From Mesorhabditis belari (lineage: Eukaryota; Nematoda; Chromadorea; Rhabditida; Rhabditidae), in assembly GCA_958450365.1 (NCBI GenBank), contig CAUEEP010000730.1, forward strand, positions 2,169,001 through 2,233,000: a stretch of 64,000 nt of DNA, written 5' to 3'. Numbering within the stretch: position 1 is the stretch's first letter; the number at the start of each line of letters is the position of its first letter. Below are positions 22,569 through 35,600 of the stretch, one piece after another. The position numbers and the translations under genes are program-made. The notes under the pieces were generated by a model. It saw only the letters and a list, made by a program, of their open reading frames with translations. It ran no database searches and was not told the DNA's origin.

Positions 22569-24513
22569 CTTTAAAACAAGAATAAAGAATTGTAAATTAA
22601 AAATCCATCTTATAATAACAACAAGCAATATTTGAACCACAAAATGTCTAAGCGTTGATTTCCAGCTATAAACTCCATCTTTCCCAGCTGTTTTTTTTCC
22701 TTTCTGTAAATAGGGGTCATTCGGTCAGAAAGGATACGCTTAGAAATTAGTTGAAAGCCAGTTTGTGAATGATAAAAATCAAATAATGCTTAGATATTGT
22801 GGTACATAAAAATGAATAAGATCAGTTGATATCAATTGATTGAATTGATTGATATCAAACATACAGCACTAGCTGTTCACTTCAACCTCTTCACCGAAGT
22901 TATTTTCAAATCCTAACAGAAAACACCTCAACATTTTTCTTTTATCTATAAACCTATAGGCATAAATGATGACCCGGCTATTCTTTCCAAAGAAAACAAA
23001 GTAGGTCATTGAGTTTTCCCCTTTACCGCTTTAGTGAAGAACTCTTTCTCCATCAATGGTATTTGCAATGGAAAGCTCCAATCATAAATTCTATCGGTCA
23101 ATGATTATGATTTTTATTGTCATTGTGTGTCCAGTGGTTGTTCTCCGTTCTCTCGTTTTGACCTTCTCTCCTTGAATGAGATTCTCTCTTTATTGGTTGT
23201 GTCCATCTCATGTACTTGACCGGTGAAGGAGAACAGGAGAGTTAGCTTTTTGATCAGCACATTCAGGGGCTTTATTCAGGGCAAACGCGTAGAACCCACT
23301 TTTGATAAATACGTGACCACATACGCAAATGTTAGCTTTTCAGATTCATCAGTTATACCTAATTGTTTCCTGAGGTTTTTTTCCAAAAGCCCCTTCCAGG
23401 GTGGACCTTTGGTACAAGGGAAATGACAGGTGTCCCTCGGTGTTGTCGGTCGGCCTTCTGTTGTTCACCCATTGATGGAGAAAAGGGATCACCTTTCTTC
23501 CCATCGATGGTCATACGAGAAATACGGGGGTGAAGAAGGGTTTGTGTAGGCGGAAAAGGATGTAAAGAATGGGCGGGGTCGAAGGGTGTGCAATGCATGG
23601 GGCACCAGGCTCACCTTTCCTCTCTCCTCGCCTGCACTCACCCTTCCATCCACCTTCCATCCACCCGCCCTCCACTCAAGGGTGCCCCAATCACACACGA
23701 TTTTCTTCATGATTCAGCCCATATTAGTTGATTTATTTGTGCACTATTGCTTGATTAATTTCTGGATTAAATTTTCTTTCTTTGGTAGAGTCAAGTTCAC
23801 TCCAGCTCTTTTTGTTTGTACTTCTACGTATCCAAAATTTAATTACTAAAAGAAGTTTTGACATAAAGTCCTGTATTTTAGGTTGTGTGTGGAATGCTTG
23901 GGGGAAACTTTCTCAATGAAGGTTATTGAGTGGGGAGGCTTACAGTCATTTGATCCGAGTTCCTTCAAAAGAGATGGAAATGCGTCTGAGGAGTTTCTGA
24001 AAAAAAAGGAAATGTGGGTGGGGTCGAATACCCAAAGACACATATGGAATGGATGGGGGAGAGACACCCAGTTTCATCTGTTGGAAAGGGAAGAAGGCTC
24101 GGCTCGATGCCGAGTCTTCTCCCTTAGGGAAATACTTTCACCCTCCATGAGACTGAAACTCTTTTCCCTTTCTTTTCAACATGTTTTCTTTTCTCCTCTT
24201 GAAGCTTTGGATTTCAAGCCTCATCATCTCTGCGCTAATCTGGGTTGTCCTTGGAAAAACATGTTCATTATAGTCTTAGATGACTTCGATTCGAAAGATT
24301 CCTTCTTGTGCCGAGAGCCTAGCATTTTTTGCATTTTTCTGTCAGCTTTCAACGCCAACTGTGTTTTTTTTTCTGAAAACAGGCTGCTTTTGAAATAAGT
24401 CTCTACCTATTTGGAGAAAGCTTGCTTTGTGTGTCTTTTCTACAGTTTATATCACAATTTTCCTGTTGCTTTTTTCAATTTTAACTCAAAGATGCCATGA
24501 TTAACCTTCAGAA
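22569..24513. other. Divergent promoter region between P5CR and the MGNRPS gene
   Basis: About 1.9 kb separating two divergently transcribed genes. It contains a strong hairpin at 24087-24125 and a 171-codon open frame (23883-24398) that shows no family resemblance and is probably spurious. The segment 23400-23700 is GC-richer than its surroundings. Confidence 0.6.
24087..24125. repeat. Strong hairpin upstream of the MGNRPS gene
   Basis: The arms are AAGGGAAGAAGGCTCGGC and GCCGAGTCTTCTCCCTT around a 5-nt loop TCGAT. About 17 pairs form with G-U wobbles and one A-C mismatch. Its function is unknown; it lies about 390 bp before the start codon of the next gene. Confidence 0.6.
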
Positions 24514-27500
24514 ATGGGTAATCGTCCATCGGTGGTTCAATCAACATATCCAAGACATGGCGGTCCTCCATGGGGTCCTCCACATGGAGTACATGGAATT
24601 CCCACGACAGCTCTCCCCTCCCGTCATCCTCCTCCTCGTTTTGGATCAGCTCCTCCCCGGCCTCAATCTCTTTATGAGAGAACTCCGTACAGTTTTGTGC
24701 CTCATCAGGGCCCTCCACCACCGCCGCCTGGTCATCCACATTCACAATTGAGACGGTGAGAACCTCTCTCAAATCTTTACTGTTTACTCTATCAAACGGA
24801 ACCTAAATAACCATTAGGTTGTAGTATCAGATACAGTTAGTTGATAACAAGTCTTTGGATATAGATCCCATAGATTTTTATATAGATGTATATAGATCTC
24901 AAATGTCCCTAAATGGAGCCGATTCGGGCTATATGACAAGTCCCGGCGACTCTGATCGTGCCAAGCGAGCCAGCCGTTTATCACTACACGAATTTGCATT
25001 TGATGCAAGGTTTGCTTGCATTAAGCGTTCTTTTAATTCATTATTTTTAGACCAATCATTATGGCTAGCCCAAAAACAATGAAGAAACTCGAGAAGCGTC
25101 ACAAGAAAATGCTCAAAAAGATGGGTGCCAAGATGCCTCCGATCGCTTTTGCTCCAGGTGACAATAAATGACTCCGATCTTTATTCTTTGAACTACTTGA
25201 ATATTCAAACAACTATTTCACAGTTGTATAATATTATCTAAAAAAAAGTTCTAGGTGCAATGCTTCCACCGCCACAAATGCATCCAATGCGTGCACCTCC
25301 CCCACCCAATCAATTTCAACGAGCCATTAGTTTTGACAATCTTCACAGGTGGGCTTTCAAAAGTGTTTATTGTTTTTATTTTATACTTATTTAAACCAAG
25401 AAACTTTTTGACGAGCCTCATAAAAAAGAGAGTGCAACGAAAAAGTGGGTTAAACGCCTTGGGGGGGAAAGAAAGGGTGGAAAAAGGAAGACTTCTTCTA
25501 CTTAACCCCTCTTGATGAGTCGATGTTTAGAAAACAAAGAATTTACGTAGTGACTAATAGGTCGGAACACGTTAAGATTTGAGTTCAATCAATAGTGAAT
25601 AGTGGGGAATTTAATCAAATACCAAAGGGTTTCCGGATTTCGTAAAAAAAAATTTTCGCGACATGGAAATTCGATTTTTTTTACGTTCTAATCTCTTTGA
25701 ACTAATTTCTGAGATTGTTTTTTGGGTGATCAGCTAAGCTATAAGTCCATTCTGAAACCAGATCAAAGAAGAAGAAGAAGGGTGATCCAATTTGTGGTTA
25801 TTTCCTTTTCCTCGATCATCTGTGATTGAATCCATTTGCGGATGGAATGTTTGCGTTCCAATGTTGCACATATTCATCGAAAATTTCTCTCTGGTAAAAG
25901 TGTTCGATAAGAAATCATTTCCATATAGAATTGAATAGTAAACAGGGGGAAAATAGTGGAAACCGGTTTTACCAAACGTTTCAATTTCCGCTACAGATTA
26001 TCGAAATTGAGCTTTTTTTTAGTGACTTTGAATTGAACCAATCGATTTCTTTTTTGTTACTTTTAATTTCATTAGCTTTTTATCTAATATATCCAATTCT
26101 CTGATTGAAGACATTTCAATTGTATTTCATCTTCTCTTCATTCAAAAGCGTTCCCTCTCAATCCAATTCAAATCCATTCAAAGTGACCGCTCATTTTTCA
26201 AAGTAACCACCAGCTACCCGTTTTTCTTCACCATCTTAGAGGTGTCAAAATATGGGGGATTCCCTCTCATCGATCCTCAGCTGGAGTTCACCCTTTATGA
26301 GACTGAACAGATGAGAAAAGAAAGGAGAAAAGGAAAAGGGGGATGACCTTGGATGACCCTGTGAATGGATTGAGGAGAGGTGAATGAAGGGAGAGTCTTG
26401 TCGGCTGGGAGAGTGTAGGTGAATGCATGTATTCAGGGGGTAAATGGGTAAAGGTAAAAGGGGAAAAGGTCCTGTGACCATTTTTTGGGGGATACAGGTG
26501 CAGCCCACCTCTCATTTTATGTCCGCGAAAAGAGCACCGCGCATAAGGAAATTTTTGGGGGATTAGTCTCGATCAAGGCCGATCGGTTGAATTTGCTGAT
26601 CCCAGATAAGCTACTTCAACTATTTTCCTGAGACTAAACCTGGGAAACTTAAGAAAACGTGTAGGAGGATAAACTAGAAAGTTTTGAAAACCAAATATAA
26701 TAGTTGTTAAAGGTTATATATTTAGATGACTATCAGGAAAGCTCTTGAACAGCCCGATCTCTCGATTATCCATTTTTGGAAAGATCGGCCACTTTCCAGC
26801 TAGCAGTCTCTTCTATCTCTTGATGATCACTTCCTATCTATCATGCGTGAATTTCTTCCGGCTTTCCCTTCCATAAGATGCAAGACTGACCCCCCTTCCC
26901 CTATATGAAAAGAAGAGGGTCGTCTTCTGTGAGAAGGAATCGGCCATTTTCGATATTGACACTGCAAATAGGCCCTTCAGACTATTCGAGGAGGGAACGG
27001 CGAGAACGACCAAGGAAGGGGGGAAGTGAGTGGGGTGAAATCAAGAAGTCCCCCTTCCCCGTCTTTCACCTCCCATGAAAGGGGATTCCATTCAGCAAAA
27101 CCCTCTCCCCAAGGGGTCTTTGCTTTGGCCCAGGTACTTAAAGAAATTTGAATATCACAAACTGGAGCTAGTACCGTACTTATGAAGCTGACCGTGAGAA
27201 TAGTTGAAATTTACAGGGTGACCAGAAATAACGGAGTGGTTTTTGTGACGCGAAAAAATGCTGAATTTTTTTCTATGACTCAAAAACGGAAAGGAATATT
27301 AGAAACTAGACAGGTAGATATTTTCTATCAAAATAGTTTAGCCATTAATCTTCTAAAAAGATTAAACCTGTGTTGCTAGATTGACAACGACGTTTTTATA
27401 CTTAAAAAATATTCAATTTTTTTAAAATAACAGCTTAACAGTACTCTTGCTATTAAAAGGTTGGTGGAAAAAAAAAGATTCAACAAAAATACTCTGTTAT

Positions 27501-30500
27501 TTCTGGTGACCCTGTAAAACTCGAAACGTTCCCAAAGAGCCTGTCCACATCCACTTCAATAAACTTTTCCCATAACTGATTATTATTGACAAGCGATCCA
27601 AAAGATATCCGTCCTCACTAATTGCTTATTTGGATCAAGCTGTGAACCGCACCCTTTCCTTTCCACAAAAATTGTCATCATCCCCGCTGTCAATAGAGAT
27701 TCTCTTTGATGAACAGAACTTTCACCCATTTTTCCGCTAGTGAAATATATCATTGAGCACACAGGAAAAGATCTCATCAAAAACATCTCTCACAATCACC
27801 TGAAGGAGAAGCAAGAGAAGCAATGGAATCCCTTTTTCTGGACTCGATACTTTCCCCGTCTCTCACTTTAGAGAAAGAATAGCTAGAAAAGGAAAGTTCC
27901 ATTCATTCATTCATTCACTTGCGAGAAAAAAACTTTTCAGTCATTTTTCTTTTCCCAAAATGTCGAGGGGGTCGTTTACAACAACATTTCCTAACATAAA
28001 ACTCACTTTTTTTTTCTGATATAAAATGTAAACTGGATGCTTTGTTTGCAAATGACCTGTATGAGTTTATGGTTTAGAGAAGGTCACTTTTGATATAAAA
28101 AGGAAATACATAGATAATCGATATTGTTTCTGATTAGAGTTTAGAAGCACATATAGAAACGAATGATCTGATTAGCTATGTAGTCGTAAAGAAATTTGCT
28201 TTTTAAGTGAGTCACGAATCAGAACGGAAAAAGCGAAGTTTGGCGTAATCATCTCGTTGTTGAAATGTCACTAAGTATTGGAAAATTTTTCCCTTTATCC
28301 AATTAGCTGGTTATAAAATATAACAGGAAACTCTTGTTTCTTTTTTTTCGCCATACAGTTTTCGAAACTCACCAATCAGCACCGGGACTTCCTTTAAGAG
28401 TCAACAATGTCGGTTCAATTTGGCAGAACATGAAGAAAAGAAACAACTTGTAACTGGTTGACTTGGAGAAGAGAAGAGAGAAAGTTCATGGTTTCCCTTC
28501 GTTCACCCACTCATTTTCATTCACTTCTCATCTTCACCCCTCATTTCATTCTTCAATGCATCTCTTTTCCCTTCCGGATGCCAGACCCTCAATAGCCAAT
28601 CCTTTTCTGGGGAAGAGACATTTCTCGAATGGAAAGGGAAAGGTAGAACCTGTAAACACAGAGTGACTGAAACCGGTGAACCGACAAACCATAATTTGTT
28701 CTCAAAGAATTAATTCCTATGTCAGTACATAGGAATCATAAACCAAAAAAACTAAACGGTACTTTTGTACTGTTAGTGCAAAAATACCTTTGCAACATCG
28801 ATAGGAATGGTAATCGGAAAAGAGGCAAAGTGCCTCACCCTCGCCATAGGTCGGTGAGAAAAGAGAAGTAAAAAAGAAGAGACAAGGTCATCTGATCTAC
28901 CCATTCTTCTTTTTTTTCCTCCTTTTGACCAACCCACAACCCTTACATAGACCTTTTATTGGACACGAGACTCTCGATAAAAAGAAAGAAAGAGACAACC
29001 TATTGTGGTATGCAAAATAGAGGGGTTGTAAAGGGTGAATCTCCCGCATCGAGTACGGAAAATGTGTAAAATATAGTGAGAAAAGTTTGGCAGAATATAA
29101 GAATCAAGTTTAGACATCGAATCGACATTGATAGAGCTCAAAAGGAAGCATGGATCGAACAGATGAGACGCTCACAGATGGCACATCCAAGAGTGGAGAG
29201 GTCAGCAGATTTGATGACAGATTTGATCAAGGGAAACATGTAAAAGTCATAAGTTTTATGCATATCGGAAGTACGAAAAGGAACAAAAAGACTTTCTGGA
29301 CAACCTAATACATACTCGATAACAGTGTAATTCTTTTAGCACCTCAACAGCAGCTCGTTCCTCATCGGGCAGGGGGTCTCTTTCACCTTCTCCACTCACC
29401 ACTTCTTCTCCATTTGCCTCCTCTCCATCTGAGTCACAAAATAATGTTGACGGGTAAGTAAAGTAAATTTCAATACATTTTTACGGTAGAACTTGTAAAG
29501 AACTTGTCATTTTCAGTTGGACAGACAATCGCCGCAGTGATCGCTCAATGGGAATGATGCAGTCAAAAGAAGAACCCAGAAAACAGAAAGATATTCGAGA
29601 AAGGAAAATTCCTGTTCAAATTCTAACGGTAATTGTTTTTATCTTTTTTATTTATCTATTATATTTTAGCGAATCCGGCCCGAATCTCCCGTTCACTACG
29701 AGACAGCTCGAGCACCAATCAATGCAAAACCGCAAAACAGCCGTGATCACAATCACGAAATTTTACAGGTAAGAAAAAATTGGCAAAATTCTCACCTAAC
29801 AATGTTTACTTACATTTGAGAAACACTTGATAACAAGTTTAAACATTGTTTACTTGAAGCTCTTGTGTAGTGGCTGTCAAAAGAGAGTTGACAAAACGTG
29901 AACTCTCAACTTTCATCTCAGATAACTTGAGGGGGTTCTTTTTTTTTCTGATTGGATTGGACTAGTCACATCAACAAACAATTGAGTGAAAGGTGTCTAG
30001 CAAATTTGCACCTTATCTCGAGTGGGGAAACATAAAAAAGGATAAAGGAAAAGGGGAATTTGTTTAACAGAAAAGAAATTTGAAATTGAAAATTGGTTTA
30101 GAAATTTGTTAACACCATGCTTTCTTTGCAGGAATTGAACCCATCACCAGCTGTTCTCCGCGAGCGAGTCCACAACATTGAGCGAGTCGAGAAGAGAATC
30201 TCCACCTCTTGCACTTATGCACAACCCATTCCCCGGGATCGGTAATAAAACGTATTCTTCTTACTTCACGTATCTTATAGAAATTCTCGATTAACGGAAA
30301 CGGGCTATTCATCATGTCGATCTTCAGTCTCTGGAATGCCCCGAGGAGATCAATCCGAAATTGATTTCAGTTGGGTGAGAGATGAGGAGAAGAAACTCAA
30401 CGATAAAGTCAAGTTCTCTTCAAATAGAGGTATCAAATGATCACTTCTCTTTTATCTTATCAAATTATTAGAAGCTTCTTCTTCTCTCCCCGAATTTTAT

Positions 30501-31523
30501 TTTGGCATGGATCCGCCAAAGATTAATGTCAATGAGAAGAAGGAAATCAATCGTCCAGATAATATGGTTGGTTTACAAGAAGTTGTAAGCCTTTACAATA
30601 ATCTAAATTTATTCTAAATACAATATTCCTTTACAATATTCTAAATATTCTAAATATACTTCAGATATATTTAGAATATTTAGAACCTAAACTTAGAACT
30701 TTTGCATAGTTAGAAGATAAATTTAGAATTTAAATGCTCAATTATAAGAACAAAACATTTTAGGGAGCGAGTCCTCGAATGGACGCTGATGTGCGCACAA
30801 AGCTAGCCTTTTTTGAGCGAGAAGCGAGAGAGGCCGAGAATGAAAGGAGGAAAAGTCTTGTAGGTTATTTGAGAAAAGATATTGCTCTTTAAAAGTTATC
30901 TTCTGTATGTAATAGTAATACCCTCGCCACGTAGTTTTTCTCCCCAAGTTTTTGCACAGATCATCATTTCATTGTCCCTCTCGACTCACCTCTCTTTTTT
31001 CTGCGTACTCTTCGGACAACTCACATTAATAAGCGAAGCGAATCTGATCCTGAGTCTTTAGGACAAAAAGGAAAATGAAAGACAGAAACGGGGATTGAGA
31101 TAAACATCAAATGAGCGCACATCCATCTATTGAGCCTTTCAACAGGCGAGGAAAATAATAAGAGGCATATGAGACATACAAGGATTGAATTCGGGAATGA
31201 ATCCAAGAAAATCTCTCCAATAACTGATAAAGATAATAGCATTGTGATAGTAATATTCCATCGTCTAAACTTTAGAACGCCAACGAGATCCACGATCGAT
31301 TGCCGAATGATGAATTGTTGACTCCAAAAATCATCGAGCCAAGATCTTACCATGAAATCCCGTCACATGGACCAGCAGAAAGAAGATTGCAAAGAATCTC
31401 GAGAAATTTGGAGGTAAGGCTTATGGGAAAGCCCTGCGCCAAACGGCTAGCATTTACGCACAAAGAGACCGCACAAAGAACACCTTGCAGTCTCTTTACA
31501 AAGGAATTGCTTTTGTTCTGTAA
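24514..31523 (+). CDS. Large disordered proline-rich protein with myristoylation-type start
   Basis: Not recognised. About 14 exons join with matching phases: 24514-24754, 24896-25009, 25051-25157, 25255-25348, 29114-29239, 29340-29453, 29517-29628, 29670-29768, 30132-30241, 30281-30429, about 30472-30583, about 30765-30857, about 31276-31412 and possibly 31491-31523. The protein begins MGNRPS, fitting the N-myristoylation pattern MGxxxS. The N-terminal 80 residues are Pro/His-rich (GPPPPPPGHPH). Then come RAKRASRLSLHEFAFDA, a Lys-rich helix (MKKLEKRHKKMLKKMG), a Pro-rich patch and a charged segment (IDRAQKEAWIEQMRR). Ser-rich and Arg/Glu-rich stretches end in a probable coiled coil (FFEREAREAENERRKS). 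No catalytic domain is visible; a membrane-linked cytoskeletal or signalling adaptor is a guess. The 3.8 kb fourth intron contains a MITE, and the next intron a mariner relic. The C-terminal exon and stop are uncertain. Confidence 0.65.
27214..27514. mobile_element. TA-flanked MITE, Tc1/mariner type
   Basis: About 301 bp. The left end reads CAGGGTGACCAGAAATAACG and the right end is its reverse complement with a few mismatches, with similarity over about 30 bp. Both ends abut TA (27212-27213 and 27515-27516). The internal open frame of about 65 codons is not a transposase. It sits in the 3.8 kb intron of the MGNRPS gene. Confidence 0.82.
29290..29308. mobile_element. Mariner-type end relic in an intron
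   Basis: GACTTTCTGGACAACCTAA followed by TA, similar to the relic at 182-200 including about 20 upstream bases. It lies in a 100-nt intron of the MGNRPS gene, between the exons ending at 29239 and starting at 29340. The opposite end is missing. Confidence 0.5.
30639..30685. repeat. Perfect 20-bp AT-rich hairpin in an intron
   Basis: TTCTAAATATTCTAAATATA, a 7-nt loop CTTCAGA, then the exact reverse complement. The surrounding 100 bp repeat TTCTAAATA and TTTAGAA motifs, so it may have arisen by local duplication and inversion of a short unit. It lies in an intron of the MGNRPS gene. Confidence 0.85.
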
Positions 31524-32663
31524 ACATTGCTCAAATGAGATATGAAGCCAAAAGTTTGTACCCAGGGGTTTTCGGAATCGGGAAAACGATTGGCGGGGTT
31601 CGTTTGTTGTATCTCAGAAACAAATTCTCTATTTTGTGCTGATCTTGAGCCATTTTGGTTACAAATAATTATCGTGAAGGGTATAACTCAATAAGAACCT
31701 TTGTACTATAGAACTTTCCTAATCCAGTTCTATTTCCCGATTCACACAGTATCCAACTTTTCTCATCGGCCGCGGGTCACTCGAGATTTGCATTTGAATA
31801 CTGAATGGCGTGATTTCGGGAGTTTCCCAATAGTACGGCTGATGGCCTTGAAAGCAAAGTGAAACGCTTTGATAGATAAACAAGAAATCGGTTAGCTCTG
31901 GATATATAGTTCACTTGATTTTAAACTTATAGCTAAATAAAAAGAAAAGTGTTCAGGCTCAACACCTTCACGATCAATACCGAGTGACTCCAATCAATTC
32001 CCATGAGAATTGTGATCGGAAATGGCGCTCATCAATGGCCTTTTAGAAAATTGTTTTCAGTTAAAGCTTTCTGTAAATATTGGTGCTTTTATTTGGAAAT
32101 TCTCTAAGTTCCTTGCCTAAATTTCCTTTGTCTTTTTCTATAGTCAGTATTGCTTCTTCTCTGCTTACAATTAGCTTTTCACTAAATTTCAAATAATGCT
32201 CAATAAAGTTTTATTTTTTACAAAAAATTGCACAAAAAAACAGGTGTAGATCTGTTATCAAAGAAGGGTACTTATGAAAGACTTTTTTGAAGAAGCGGAA
32301 TTTTTGATGAATCAGTGAAGAAGGAAATAAAGTGAAAGGGGAAATCGAGAGAAAAAGAGGGGAAAACGGCGACAGAACGGGGCAAGATTGTGCAATGCTT
32401 TGTTGGTATAAGAGCTGGGGATTTTGGAAAGATTTTGAAACTTCGAAACTCCCGAAAACGGGAGATTTTCTTCGCTATTTCTACAACTAATTCTACAACT
32501 TACCTATTGCTAAACAAAGGAGGAACCGGCTTTTTAAATCACTCTTGTCCATACAAACAAGGGTCACACTAACAGGTAAGTAAATTGAGAGTGAGAAACT
32601 TTCTGGTTTACTTCTGACAGAGTTTCTATTGAGCTAACTTCTTTCAGAATTAAATCCTTTTGC
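31524..32663. other. Spacer between two same-strand genes
   Basis: About 1.1 kb with no assured exon. If the last exon of the upstream gene is wrong, its true end may lie here. A TTCTTTCAG acceptor just before the IBR gene start (32639-32647) could serve trans-splicing or a 5' leader exon. Confidence 0.5.
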
Positions 32664-35600
32664 ATGTCAACTGAAGACATTTACTGGAAAGAAGATGTCT
32701 CAAAGAAATCGCCACAATATCACCATCGGTATGCCAGCATGGAGGTCAGTTATTCAACAATCTAACAAAAAAACACCCCAGCTTTACAAAGTTTAAAAAG
32801 TCCTCCAAATCATCGATCATTTTCAGCATAAACTCTTCGGCAAGCGAGGCATCTGTGCACGCGTCGTTGAGGATCCCGACAATCAAATCACAAAAGTTTG
32901 TAGAAAAAAAAACTTCAATAAGAAATAACTGCCTTTAAGTATTTTTTTTTTGGTCTAGTTTTCTATATTTTAAACTATCTGATGACTCTAAAATCTTACA
33001 GAGTGAGTTGAAGCGTTTGCGAGACGGCGGAGAAGTCGGATATTCGTTAAACAAGCAAAAACGATGGGAGGTATAATTTGCTTTGTTCTTTTAAAGCATA
33101 GTTTCAATTTAGTGGTTTGTGCCCGAGGTTTTACTACACGAGGAAGAGTTTCACGATCAGACACAAGTCTACTTCAGAGAAGAATCTGTTGATACGAACA
33201 TTTGTAAGTGGAAAGCAACAATTTTTAATCATGAAAAATCCACGTTTTAGGGGGTTATTTCCAACGAGTCAAGAAGCTTCATTATTTGGATCATTCAAAA
33301 GATGAAGTGAAAAGCATTCAATTGGGAGGAGCTCAGAATGTGAGTAGATCGGTGGATTGGGACAGGAAAACAGATCTGAGAATCCCTTTAAATTGAAATT
33401 TGTTAATAGAGCTAAATCATTTTGAAAGCTGCAGAAGTAAAAGAGAAACAAAGCTGTTTAGACTCGAGATGCCCGAATGCAACTTTCTGGCGTGTTTGAA
33501 GGGTCAAAGGTGAGTGATATTGCACTGAATAGTTGGTCTTGTAAAGGGATTTGGCACTTGCGGTTTCATTTCTTGTGTAAGCATACAAATTATCTAATTT
33601 GATGGCTTCTATGCATCTTTAACGTTAGAAAGCTAAACTTCAGAAAGACGCGAAAGGGAATGAAATCGAAAAAGTGCCAGCTTTATCCCGGGTTTCATAT
33701 GTGCGACGAACTTGTCTTCCATTGAGGCAACTTCCCGTCAAAAGACTCTCTCGACACATCAAATGGAAGAGTGAGTAAAAAGTCGCTTGTAACATTAAAT
33801 TCTGGAGAATACAGAATACTTTCGATATTTCAGAGTGTCGATGGTACACCGAGAAAAAGGAATTATCCTATGAGATTGAAGATCTAGACGATTTGGATGG
33901 ATCCGATTTTGAGGATCATTATTACTATGATTGGGTGGATCCAACGGAAAAGCGATCAACTACTTTGTAAGGAGTGTTGCAGATCATCTAGAAATTCGAT
34001 CTTTAGGCATTCGTTGGTGGATTATGTTAAAGAAACAAAGAACAACGATAAAAAGAAGAAAAAGAAAAGAACCGAGTCGCCTCTTGAGGAAAACTCTTGG
34101 GAAATCGTTTCCTTGGCTAGCGCTTCTGGCTCATTGATCTCCGATCTTAATGAAGATATCGAATTTGTTGAAGAACAAGAAAATCAAGTGGATAGAAGAA
34201 TAAAGACCCAAAAACCCTTACCTTATATTTTCAGCTTGACTACCCGAAAGCCATGAAACTGTGTGAAATCCCACTAGAAAGCCCCTCAAAGCGTCGAATC
34301 CGAGCCCGACCCAAGCACTTTGCCAATCCGGGAAACTTCAAAGGAATGGGAATGGGGAGATGTTCCGTGTATACGGATCTTGATGAGGTGAGGGTAGCCA
34401 ACGGGAAAGTCGGAATTTTTGCTTTTAGGAGAACGAGGTGGAAGCAGGAACGAGGGTTGTGGAGTGTATCGGCTGTTCGACTCGCCTCGTCGTTCCCCTA
34501 TCGAACAGCCCAGTGATTCGATGTGCTGAATGTAAGATCGGTTTTTGTTCTCAATGTGGATGGGAACCGCATTATCCTTTGAGCTGTGATGTGAATCGGG
34601 AATGGTGTCGACGTTTTGATATTCAATGTGAGTTTACACACTTGCAGAAAAAGAGTATTCGACGTTAACATTTATGAGACAGTCGATTGCTATCGCCATT
34701 ACAAAAGCTTCTCTCACTGTATATTGTATCACGACTTTGTAAAATACCCTAGTCTCAAGACTGGAGTACACTTCAATTCAATTCTGTAAATATATTGTTT
34801 GCTTGAGTACTTTTTTGATTCAGGTGTACTGTAGTGGAATAACAGGCTGAAAATGAGTCTTTACAGTATCATAAGCCACAAATCTTTTTAGTGGGAATGA
34901 AGATTCACGAAGACGACATCGAAAAACAATTGAAACGACTTATTTGTCATTGTGGAGCGGTGACCGAGGTAATTTTGTTCTAAAAAAAAGCAAAGTTCTA
35001 GTTAACTTGATGCATACCAAGTTCCACCATTTCTAACTCTTAAAGGGGTAAAGTTTTATGTAAAATTTCAGTTTGGTGATAAAAATTCACAAAAAGTGTG
35101 CTCGATTTGTCACAAATTGGTGAACGCCCATCCACGTCGATACGAGAGATGGTTTTTCTATCCGAGATCCGGCTATTGGTGGAAAATTCCGACTCCAGAA
35201 ACGGTAAGCGAATATTAAACTAACAGTAATACTATAATTGACAATGGCAAGTTTTTTGTATCAATAGAATTTAAATAAAAATTTCAGGACAACGTAGTCC
35301 ACAAGGATCCAGTGATTGATTCGGTCTACAAGATCTCTTTGATTGATAAGCGATTTTCTGAGGTAATCAAAAAAACGGAGATTGGTGTTTAATAGATAAT
35401 TCTAGATGGCAATTTTGGGGCATTGTTGGCGAAGGGATGACAAAAAAGTTATCAAATTGCAGCGGGCCATTAAAAATTTACCCTATGCAAAAGGAAAAGA
35501 AGCTTTGAAACAGATCATTTTCAAGGTAAGCAAAAAGAAAAATAACCCCAACTTGCATATACAATATAAAAAGATTTATAGGGACTTTACATTTTGGAGT

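Noticed and set aside
23883..24398. 171-codon open frame in the spacer before the MGNRPS gene
   Set aside because: No recognisable domain, no splice or leader signals, odd composition and a stop-to-stop frame through a hairpin; probably chance.
30895..31353. Reverse-strand 110-codon frame with hydrophobic stretches
   Set aside because: Overlaps a well-supported forward exon (about 31276-31412) and lacks splice partners.
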